From: an uncultured Flavobacteriaceae bacterium
Lineage (GTDB): Bacteria > Bacteroidota > Bacteroidia > Flavobacteriales > Flavobacteriaceae
Direction: 5' to 3'
Assembly: GCA_913031655.1 (NCBI GenBank)
Contig: CAJWFY010000081.1
Span: 1-6,570 of the forward strand
Length of the DNA: 6,570 bases
The first letter of the stretch is position 1. Every line of letters begins with the position of its first letter. Position numbers and translations under genes: made by a program. Shown here piece after piece: positions 1 to 5,365 of the stretch. Below the pieces are notes generated by a model. That model had not been told where the DNA came from. It ran no database searches and was given only the letters and a program-made list of their open reading frames with translations.

Positions 1-248
1 TAAAAGGTATGCCAGCCATTAAATTAAAAATGGGTGAAAAGTTAAAACCATCAAAAATAATTTTAAAATCAGTAGAGTCTAAAATCAATTTCACACTAAC
101 TGCTTCTATAGTATCATTAGATTCTGAAACTTGTTCTTTTCAATTGGAATTTAACGGAGATTTAAATCCAATGATTCAGATGATGGTAAAAACACCATTA
201 CAATCTTTTATAAATGATCTTTCAAATAATGTTAATAAAATAATTTAA
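1..248 (+). CDS. SRPBCC-family (START-like) small protein, C-terminal part only
   Basis: This is the last ~82 codons of a gene whose start lies upstream of the window. The frame is open to the left edge, and the residues just before the first ATG (K-G at 3-8, then MPAIKLKMGEK) continue the protein. That ATG is therefore internal: flavobacterial relatives as I remember them carry a KGMP-x-I-K/R-L motif about halfway along. The visible part has alternating beta strands (a stretch around FTLTASIVSL) and ends in an amphipathic helix holding MIQMM and FINDLSNNV, as expected for the C-terminal helix of the SRPBCC/Bet v1 fold. That fold forms a hydrophobic pocket for lipids or other ligands; the ligand here is unknown. 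In related genomes this gene commonly sits near birA. Here an SDR and a YqaA-type gene lie between them. Stop TAA at 246-248; no terminator is visible in the 19 bp to the next gene, so co-transcription with the SDR is possible. Confidence 0.7.
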   Translation, partial: KGMPAIKLKMGEKLKPSKIILKSVESKINFTLTASIVSLDSETCSFQLEFNGDLNPMIQMMVKTPLQSFINDLSNNVNKII

Positions 249-267
249 ACTTTTAATAAATAAGATT

Positions 268-1068
268 ATGAAAGATTCATACGCTTTAATTACTGGAGCT
301 TCATCAGGTATTGGTTTGGAGATAGCTGATTATATGGCTAAAAAAGGATTTAATTTGATTATAACGTCCAGAACGGAAAGTAAATTAAAAAAACTTTCAC
401 AAGAATTAGTTTCTAAATATAAAGTGAAAGTAGATGTTTTTTCAAGTGATTTAGCGGATTCCAGTTCTCCAAACAAAATATTTGAATTTTGTGAATCTAA
501 AGGTTATTTTGTTGAAATACTTATAAATAATGCTGGTTATGCAATACCAACATCTTTTGAAGAAACATCAATGGAAGATGAGGAAAAATTCATTAGAGTT
601 TTAGGTATTTCTGTAATAGCTATTACAAAACTATTTATTCCTAAAATGATAAAAAATAAACATGGTAAAATAATGATAGTTTCCTCTGTTGCTGCATTTG
701 CTCCTCCTTCTTCAATCCAAGTATTATACGGACCTATAAAAACTTTTATGAATCGTTTTAGTGAAGGAATAAACTTAAGTTATAATTATAGAGGAATAAC
801 TTCAACGGCTGTATGTCCAGGATATACAGTTACCAATTTTCATTCAGCTAGTGGAGTTCAAGAAGAAATGGATAGAGTACCTGAATTTTTAAAAAAACCC
901 GCAAAAAGAATAGCAATTGAGGGAGTAGATGCAATGTTTAAAGGGAAAAAAGTTTATATACCTACAAAAACATGGAAAGTAATAGGTTTTTTAATAAACA
1001 CAACTCCTAAAGTAGTTTTTGATTTTCTTAGTTCAATATTAGCTCCTGGAAGATATGATAAAAAATAA
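268..1068 (+). CDS. Short-chain dehydrogenase/reductase (classical SDR, DltE/YqjQ-like)
   Basis: A 266-residue NAD(P)-dependent oxidoreductase with a Rossmann fold. The dinucleotide-binding motif TGASSGIG is at residues 9-16, and R35 after the second strand (TSR) hints at NADP(H) preference. D61-L62 is the adenine-contacting Asp, NNAG is at 87-90, the catalytic serine is S139 or S140 (VSS), and the active-site YxxxK is Y154-GPI-K158. The PG motif after the active site is at 184-185. The usual helix-E asparagine of the N-S-Y-K tetrad seems replaced by Leu112 (see findings). The tail (about 230-266) is hydrophobic and amphipathic (TWKVIGFLI, FDFLSSIL), as in SDRs thought to lie on the membrane or act on lipid-like substrates; the substrate cannot be read from sequence. 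ATG at 268 places the Rossmann motif at the usual distance from the N-terminus. The gene converges with the YqaA-type gene, leaving a 12-bp spacer. Confidence 0.9.
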   Translation: MKDSYALITGASSGIGLEIADYMAKKGFNLIITSRTESKLKKLSQELVSKYKVKVDVFSSDLADSSSPNKIFEFCESKGYFVEILINNAGYAIPTSFEETSMEDEEKFIRVLGISVIAITKLFIPKMIKNKHGKIMIVSSVAAFAPPSSIQVLYGPIKTFMNRFSEGINLSYNYRGITSTAVCPGYTVTNFHSASGVQEEMDRVPEFLKKPAKRIAIEGVDAMFKGKKVYIPTKTWKVIGFLINTTPKVVFDFLSSILAPGRYDKK

Positions 1069-1092
1069 TCTTTAATTAAACTACATTAAAGA
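1069..1092 (-). terminator. AT-rich hairpin at the convergent gene junction, likely terminator for the birA-yqaA unit
   Basis: A perfect 8-bp inverted repeat, TCTTTAAT at 1069-1076 and ATTAAAGA at 1085-1092, encloses an 8-nt loop. Read on the minus strand, the hairpin is followed immediately by a T-rich run (complement of 1061-1068, TTATTTTT), resembling an intrinsic terminator with a weak stem. Read on the plus strand, it is followed by G/C bases and has no T tract. The TAG stop of the minus-strand gene (1081-1083) lies in the loop. The stem has only one or two G-C pairs, so its strength is uncertain. Confidence 0.4.
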
Positions 1093-1530
1093 GGCGCCCC
1101 AATAAGTAACAATAGCCCAAATAACATATTTTAAAATTTTTCCAAAAAGCATCCAGAATGCAACTTTGGTTAAGTTAACTTTAAAAAAGCCTAAACTTAC
1201 GGCAATAGGGTCACCAATAAATGGCAGAAAACAAAAAAACGCTAATGAACTTCCCCATTTATCAATTTTAATTTTAATACGATTGATTTTTTCTTTTTTA
1301 ATTCTGAAATATTTTTCAATTAAATTCCATTTTCCTAAACTTCCTAAATAGTAACTACTTAGTCCTCCTAACCAATTTCCAGTCGTAGCTAATATTAAAC
1401 TTAAACCTAAATCAAATCCATTTAAAATTAAAATACTAAGAACAATTTCTGAGCTTAGCGGTATAATTGTTGCACCTAAAAAACTCGAAACGAATAATCC
1501 TATATACCCAAACTCTGCAAGTGATTCCAT
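1081..1530 (-). CDS. YqaA-family membrane protein (DedA/VTT superfamily)
   Basis: A 149-residue polytopic inner-membrane protein. Family hallmarks visible are SSFLGATIIPLSSE (residues 15-28), a re-entrant-loop motif seen in YqaA/DedA proteins; GNWLGGLSSYYLG (51-63); a basic cytoplasmic stretch (about 72-91, RIKKEKINRIKIKI); FLPFIGDP (101-108), matching the WMPVVGD motif of E. coli YqaA; and GKILKYV (130-136), where a Lys replaces the Arg seen in YqaA. Hydrophobic segments lie at about 9-36, 41-62, 95-115 and 122-146. DedA/VTT relatives are implicated in lipid carrier translocation and membrane homeostasis; YqaA itself has no settled function. Length matches the family. The ATG (complement of 1528-1530) lies 17 bp downstream of the birA stop, which suggests one birA-yqaA transcript. 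The TAG stop lies within the hairpin at the junction with the convergent SDR gene. Confidence 0.85.
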   Translation of the reverse strand: MESLAEFGYIGLFVSSFLGATIIPLSSEIVLSILILNGFDLGLSLILATTGNWLGGLSSYYLGSLGKWNLIEKYFRIKKEKINRIKIKIDKWGSSLAFFCFLPFIGDPIAVSLGFFKVNLTKVAFWMLFGKILKYVIWAIVTYWGASLM

Positions 1531-1547
1531 TAATAATTATAAGTTTT

Positions 1548-2300
1548 TTATTTAATAATCATTTTAATTTCTTGAAAATTATAAACCTTAATAGTTTTAT
1601 CTTCTTTTTGAACTTTAATAACTCCTTTTTTATTGACCTCTAAAATTTTTGCACAGAAAAATTCTTTTTCATTATTAATGAATTGAACAAACTCTCCCTT
1701 TTTATACAAGTTTAAATGGTATTGATGATTTAACTTTTGGAATTCATTCTCAGAAAACTCTTTTAAAGCATTAGTTAAGTAATCATGTTTTTTTAAATTT
1801 TGAAAAATTAAAGAGACTATTCCCTGTAAATCATAATCAATATTTTTGATTAATTTCAAGGAAGAAGCGTTAGGTAAATCATAGAAATTTACTTGATTAA
1901 TATTTATTCCAAAACCAATAATAAAGCTTTCAATGAAACTACCTTTAACTTTGGTTTCATTCAATATTCCACAAATTTTAGAGTTTCCTGACATTATGTC
2001 GTTAGGCCATTTTATTTTTAAATTTGGAATGTCCAGAGATTTTAAAGTATTTAAAATAAATAAAGAAAATTGCATACTTAAAACAAACTGATCTTTTACA
2101 TTAATATTTTTTGGATAAAAAATAACTGACAGAGCTATGTTTTTATCTGGTTCACTAGTCCATACTTTACCTCTTTGTCCTTTTCCTTTAGTTTGATTAA
2201 ATGTATATGCAACTTGTGTTTCTTTGGAATGATTTTTTTGAATATTATCTTTTAAATATTCATTAGTTGAGTTAATGGCATCAAGTTTGATTAATATCAT
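1548..2300 (-). CDS. birA: Biotin--[acetyl-CoA-carboxylase] ligase, group I (no HTH domain)
   Basis: A 250-residue biotin-protein ligase that makes biotinyl-5'-AMP from biotin and ATP and transfers biotin to the acceptor lysine of carboxylase carrier proteins such as BCCP. S11-T12-N13 (DAINSTNEYLKD) is the N-terminal biotin-site motif. The biotinyl-AMP loop is G39-KGQRGKV-W47, the equivalent of GRGRRGRKW in E. coli BirA. K97-WPND-101 is the catalytic KWPND motif, K108-ICGILNE-115 follows, and GFGININ is at 129-135. A small C-terminal beta domain (about 200-250) completes the enzyme. The E. coli-type N-terminal helix-turn-helix is absent, because the ligase domain starts at residue 1, so this protein should not act as the biotin repressor. 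The ATG (complement of 2298-2300) fits the family's MxLIKLDAxxSTN start. It is first in a minus-strand pair with the YqaA-type gene and divergent from rsfS. Confidence 0.95.
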   Translation of the reverse strand: MILIKLDAINSTNEYLKDNIQKNHSKETQVAYTFNQTKGKGQRGKVWTSEPDKNIALSVIFYPKNINVKDQFVLSMQFSLFILNTLKSLDIPNLKIKWPNDIMSGNSKICGILNETKVKGSFIESFIIGFGININQVNFYDLPNASSLKLIKNIDYDLQGIVSLIFQNLKKHDYLTNALKEFSENEFQKLNHQYHLNLYKKGEFVQFINNEKEFFCAKILEVNKKGVIKVQKEDKTIKVYNFQEIKMIIK

Positions 2301-2374
2301 TTAAGAAACTATATTTCTATAAAACTATATTAGTAGGGTTAAATATCCTAAATTTACATCATAAAATAACTAAA
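2301..2374. promoter_or_regulatory. Divergent promoter region between birA and rsfS, with a tandem 10-bp repeat
   Basis: These 74 bp must hold the promoters for both birA (leftward) and the rsfS-ftsH cluster (rightward) unless either starts elsewhere. The 10-mer AAACTATATT occurs twice in the same orientation, at 2306-2315 and 2322-2331, one start every 16 bp. The sequence TAAATTTA at 2349-2356 resembles the Bacteroidota -7 box TAnnTTTG with one mismatch, facing rsfS, and TAGTTTTA on the minus strand matches equally well facing birA. No convincing -33 TTG element was found at the right distance for either. Promoter presence is inferred from gene layout; the boxes are weak. Confidence 0.4.
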
Positions 2375-2731
2375 TTGAATACAGACAACTTAATAGCTAA
2401 TGTGATTGAAGGAATTGAAAATGTTAAAGGCATAGATATTAACATTTTAGACCTTAGAAAAATAGATAATATTGCTTGTAAATACTTTATAGTTTGTACT
2501 GGAAATTCTAATACTCAAGTTAACGCAATCACTAGTTCTGTTAAAAAATGTGTCAGCAAATCAATGGCTGAGAAACCTTGGCATATTGAAGGTCTAGAAA
2601 ATTGTAAGTGGGTTTTAATGGATTATGTAGACGTTGTTGTACATATATTTAATGAAGAAACAAGAGAATATTATAATATTGAAGATTTATGGGCAGAAGC
2701 AACATCAACATTGGTAAAAACTAAATATTAA
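2375..2731 (+). CDS. rsfS: Ribosomal silencing factor RsfS (Iojap family)
   Basis: A 118-residue homologue of RsfS/Iojap, which binds ribosomal protein uL14 (L14) on the large subunit and blocks joining with the small subunit when nutrients are short. Family features in order: ENVKGIDINILDLRKI (16-30), KYFIVCTGNSNTQV (36-49, the D-Y/K-Y-F-I-[VI]-x-T/E-G-x-S motif), KPWHIEGLE (67-75), WVLMDYVDVVVHIF (79-92) and REYYNIEDLWAEA (97-109). Length is normal for Bacteroidota. The start is TTG: no in-frame ATG exists upstream within the spacer, the next in-frame ATG is far inside the conserved domain, and the TTG places the first conserved helix (NLIANVIEGIE) at its usual position. It is the first gene of the rightward cluster, and its stop is only 3 bp before the ftsH ATG, so the two are surely co-transcribed and may be translationally coupled. 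Confidence 0.95.
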   Translation: MNTDNLIANVIEGIENVKGIDINILDLRKIDNIACKYFIVCTGNSNTQVNAITSSVKKCVSKSMAEKPWHIEGLENCKWVLMDYVDVVVHIFNEETREYYNIEDLWAEATSTLVKTKY

Positions 2732-2734
2732 TTA

Positions 2735-4678
2735 ATGAACAAAAACAATAAAAAAATTAACAAGCCAAAATTTAATTCATACTGGATATATGGGTTAGTA
2801 TCATTGTTTTTTATAAGCACATACTTCATAGGAGGAGATAGTTCTGTTAGTGCATCAAAAAATATTAATATTACTAGTTTTGAGAAATTTTTAAACAAGA
2901 ATCAAATAAAAGAAGTAACAGTAATTAATAAAAGTATTGCCCAAGTAACTTTAAATAGAGACGCTTTAAATAGTCCTGAACACAAAAATGCTAATTCTAC
3001 AAACTTTTTAGGTCAAAAAAATCTTAACGGTCCTCATTACATTTTTGAAATAGGAAATTTAGAACTATTTCAAAATAAACTTGAACAGGCTGAAAAAAAA
3101 GGAAATCAGTTCAATTATAATTTTAAGACTGTTGAGAATAAATGGTTTGATGTTCTTATTGGATTTTTACCGCTGATAATCCTAGTGGGTCTTTGGATTT
3201 TCTTTATGAAAAGAATGTCTGGTGGAGCTGGTGGTGGTGGTGGTTCTCAAATATTTAATATTGGAAAATCAAAAGCAAAACTTTTTGATGAAAAAACAGA
3301 TGTAAAAACAACTTTTAAAGATGTTGCAGGTCTAGAAGGTGCAAAAGAAGAAGTTCAAGAAATAGTTGATTTTTTAAAAAACCCAACTAAATACACCAAA
3401 TTAGGAGGAAAAATACCTAAAGGAGCCTTACTTGTAGGACTTCCAGGAACTGGAAAAACCTTACTTGCCAAAGCGGTAGCAGGGGAAGCAAAAGTCCCCT
3501 TCTTCTCTCTCTCTGGTTCTGATTTTGTTGAAATGTTTGTTGGTGTTGGAGCTTCAAGGGTTAGAGATCTTTTTAAACAAGCGAAAGAAAAATCACCAGC
3601 TATTATTTTTATTGATGAAATAGATGCCATTGGAAGAGCTAGAGGTAAAAGTAATATGACAGGCGGAAATGATGAAAGAGAAAATACCCTAAATCAGCTA
3701 TTAACAGAAATGGATGGTTTTGGAACTAATACTAATGTTATAGTTATTGCTGCTACAAATAGAGCTGATGTATTAGATAAAGCTTTAATGAGAGCTGGAA
3801 GATTTGATAGACAAATTTATGTAGATCTTCCCGATGTAAGAGAAAGAAAGCAAATATTTGGTGTTCACTTAAAGCCAATTAAAACTATTAAAAATTTAGA
3901 TACTGAATTCCTAGCAAAACAAACTCCTGGCTTCTCTGGAGCAGACATTGCTAATGTATGTAATGAAGCAGCATTAATAGCTGCTAGAAAATTAAAAAAA
4001 GCAGTAAATAAACAAGACTTCTTAGATGCTGTTGATAGAATTGTAGGAGGTTTAGAAAAAAAGAATAAAATTATAACTCCGGAAGAGAAAAAAACAATTG
4101 CTTTTCATGAGGCTGGTCATGCAACTGTGAGTTGGATGTTAGAACATGCTGCGCCACTAGTTAAAGTAACTATCGTTCCAAGGGGGCAATCTTTAGGAGC
4201 TGCCTGGTATTTACCAGAAGAACGCCAGATTGTTAAACCAGAACAAATTTTAGATGAAATGTGTGCCGCACTTGGAGGAAGAGCAGCTGAAAAAGTAATT
4301 TTTAATAATATATCTACTGGTGCATTAAGTGATTTAGAGAAAGTTACTAAACAAGCTAGATCTATGGTTACTGTTTATGGTTTAAATGATAAAATAGGGA
4401 ATTTGACTTATTATGATTCTAGTGGAGAAAACGAATATGGTTTCACTAAACCTTATAGTGATGTAACAGCACAAATAATAGATCAAGAAATTTCAAATAT
4501 TATAGAAACTCAATATCAAAGAGCAATAAAATTACTTAAGAAGCATAAAAATAAATTAGTAGAACTAGCTGATTTTCTTCTTGATAAAGAGGTTATTTTC
4601 AAAGAAGATTTAATTAGAATTTATGGAGAAAGGCCTTTTGATATTAAAAAAGTTGTTAAAAAAACTAACTCAAAATAA
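2735..4678 (+). CDS. ftsH: ATP-dependent zinc metalloprotease FtsH
   Basis: A 647-residue, full-length membrane-anchored AAA+ protease that forms hexamers in the inner membrane and degrades misassembled membrane proteins and some regulatory proteins. Layout: basic N-terminus; first membrane helix about 16-33; periplasmic domain about 34-136; second membrane helix about 138-158; Gly-rich linker 163-170; AAA module about 190-440; peptidase domain about 450-630. Motifs: Walker A G235-LPGTGKT-242 (the usual second residue is Pro, here Leu236); pore loop F268-V-G270; Walker B IIFIDE with D294-E295; second region of homology about 334-364 with arginine fingers R356 and R359; zinc site HEAGH 458-462 with H458, H462 and probable third ligand D533 (catalytic Glu459). 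All required catalytic residues are present. The ATG follows rsfS by 3 bp, and the MNKNNKKxNKPKFNxYWIYG N-terminus fits flavobacterial FtsH. In E. coli FtsH tunes lipopolysaccharide synthesis, which makes the downstream lipid genes notable. Confidence 0.98.
   Translation: MNKNNKKINKPKFNSYWIYGLVSLFFISTYFIGGDSSVSASKNINITSFEKFLNKNQIKEVTVINKSIAQVTLNRDALNSPEHKNANSTNFLGQKNLNGPHYIFEIGNLELFQNKLEQAEKKGNQFNYNFKTVENKWFDVLIGFLPLIILVGLWIFFMKRMSGGAGGGGGSQIFNIGKSKAKLFDEKTDVKTTFKDVAGLEGAKEEVQEIVDFLKNPTKYTKLGGKIPKGALLVGLPGTGKTLLAKAVAGEAKVPFFSLSGSDFVEMFVGVGASRVRDLFKQAKEKSPAIIFIDEIDAIGRARGKSNMTGGNDERENTLNQLLTEMDGFGTNTNVIVIAATNRADVLDKALMRAGRFDRQIYVDLPDVRERKQIFGVHLKPIKTIKNLDTEFLAKQTPGFSGADIANVCNEAALIAARKLKKAVNKQDFLDAVDRIVGGLEKKNKIITPEEKKTIAFHEAGHATVSWMLEHAAPLVKVTIVPRGQSLGAAWYLPEERQIVKPEQILDEMCAALGGRAAEKVIFNNISTGALSDLEKVTKQARSMVTVYGLNDKIGNLTYYDSSGENEYGFTKPYSDVTAQIIDQEISNIIETQYQRAIKLLKKHKNKLVELADFLLDKEVIFKEDLIRIYGERPFDIKKVVKKTNSK
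3230..3244 (+). repeat. (GGT)5 trinucleotide run in ftsH
   Basis: Five uninterrupted GGT codons encode Gly166-Gly170 in the linker between the second membrane helix and the AAA module of FtsH. Glycine-rich linkers here are common in Bacteroidota FtsH. The pure codon run in an AT-rich gene is a site where slippage could change linker length in frame. Confidence 0.8.
3481..3514 (+). other. Terminator-like hairpin and pyrimidine tract inside ftsH
   Basis: A perfect 6-bp stem, AGGGGA at 3481-3486 with TCCCCT at 3495-3500, has an 8-nt loop and is followed by an unbroken pyrimidine tract (3500-3514) that includes five TC/CT units. The DNA is unusually G/C-rich for the gene and uses CCC, GTC and CTC codons that are scarce around it. 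It encodes part of the strand between Walker A and the pore loop (around residues 249-259). The structure is seen; any effect on transcription or translation is inference, and constraint from the conserved protein is the simplest explanation. Confidence 0.3.
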
Positions 4679-4753
4679 TTGTTTCATCCATAATTATTAA
4701 TATAAGTCACGTTAATAGTAAGTTTTTTTATCTTTACTCACTAAATCTTAGAA
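4679..4753. promoter_or_regulatory. 75-bp spacer between ftsH and the LUD gene, possible internal promoter
   Basis: This is the only real gap in the rsfS-to-psd cluster. A 7-bp all-AT inverted repeat spans the ftsH stop: AATAATT 4674-4680 and AATTATT 4692-4698, with an 11-nt loop and no T tract after it, so it is at best a weak terminator or RNA-stabilising end. Further on, a T run (4723-4729) leads into TATCTTTA at 4729-4736, one mismatch from the Bacteroidota -7 consensus TAnnTTTG and about 18 bp before the TTG start at 4754. No TTG -33 element is seen upstream of it. An internal promoter for the LUD-cdsA-psd part is possible but unproven. Confidence 0.25.
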
Positions 4754-5365
4754 TTGAAAAAATTTATTAAATCTTTTTTTAATAAAAGTTCAGAGTATAA
4801 ACCTGAGGAGAACGTCGAAGGAAAGTATATGCCTGAAAAGATAACTCCAATAGAAGAAAGGTTTACATTTAACTTTACTGAAAACGGTGGAAAATTTTTA
4901 TACTGTGAAAATAAATCTGAATGTGACAATTTTTTTTCTCAAATTTTAGACGAAAATCAATGGGAAAATGTTGAAATTCTTTGTTATGATGATTCTCTTC
5001 CAGGTTTTTTTAATAAAAAATCAAAGCTAAATATTTCAAAAACAAACTTAAACTCTAAATTTTTTCTTACAACGTGTGAATTTTTAGTAGCAATTGACGG
5101 AAGTTTATTAATATGTGATGAACAGATAAAATCACACAAAGTAAATGACCTCCCGAGCAATTTTATTGTATTTGCAAAAATCAGTCAATTTACTGAAACC
5201 TTAAGTGGTGGGTTGAATGGAATTAAAAGTAAGTATCCAAATAATCTTCCTACTAACATAACAACAATAAAAAATTTCAATAGCCAAGACAAAGAGAATA
5301 ATAATTTTTTAACTTATGGAAGTGCAGCTAAAAACCTATATCTTCTTTTATTAGAAGACTTATAA
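4754..5365 (+). CDS. LUD-domain protein (LutC/YkgG-like), function unknown
   Basis: A 203-residue soluble protein that I recognise as the LUD-domain (DUF162, LutC-like) protein often found beside ftsH and cdsA in Bacteroidota. Conserved-looking blocks are FNFTENGGKFLYCEN (38-52), FFLTTCEFLVAIDGSLLI (103-120, the strand-turn region matching the 'A-ET-G-LVL' core of LUD proteins), LPSNFIVFAKISQFTETL (133-150) and LTYGSAAKNLYLLLLEDL (186-203). There is no signal peptide, membrane helix or iron-sulfur cysteine motif. In LutABC the LUD protein LutC works with two iron-sulfur proteins to oxidise lactate; no lutA or lutB is seen here, so that role should not be assumed. The start is TTG: upstream in-frame ATGs are absent from the 75-bp spacer, the next ATG (residue 26) would cut off the basic MKKFIKSFF end that homologues share. 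The stop TAA overlaps the cdsA ATG by one base (TAATG), implying translational coupling. Confidence 0.75.
   Translation: MKKFIKSFFNKSSEYKPEENVEGKYMPEKITPIEERFTFNFTENGGKFLYCENKSECDNFFSQILDENQWENVEILCYDDSLPGFFNKKSKLNISKTNLNSKFFLTTCEFLVAIDGSLLICDEQIKSHKVNDLPSNFIVFAKISQFTETLSGGLNGIKSKYPNNLPTNITTIKNFNSQDKENNNFLTYGSAAKNLYLLLLEDL

Noticed and set aside
9..248. Treating the ATG at 9 as the start of a complete 79-residue protein
   Set aside because: The frame is open to the window edge, and the residues before this ATG match the internal KGMP motif of SRPBCC relatives, so the gene is truncated by the window rather than short.
1093..1098. GGCGCC palindrome in very AT-rich DNA
   Set aside because: It is simply the Gly-Ala codons near the end of the YqaA-type protein; six bases are too few to argue for a site.
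1166..1351. 61-residue open frame on the + strand
   Set aside because: It lies wholly antisense to the YqaA-type gene, is Lys/Leu/Ile-rich as expected of a shadow frame, and has no recognisable family.
3355..3630. 91-residue open frame on the - strand
   Set aside because: It is antisense to the most conserved part of ftsH (Walker A to Walker B), whose reading frame is certain.
4741..4929. 62-residue open frame on the - strand
   Set aside because: It is antisense to the start of the LUD gene and has no family resemblance or promoter signal.
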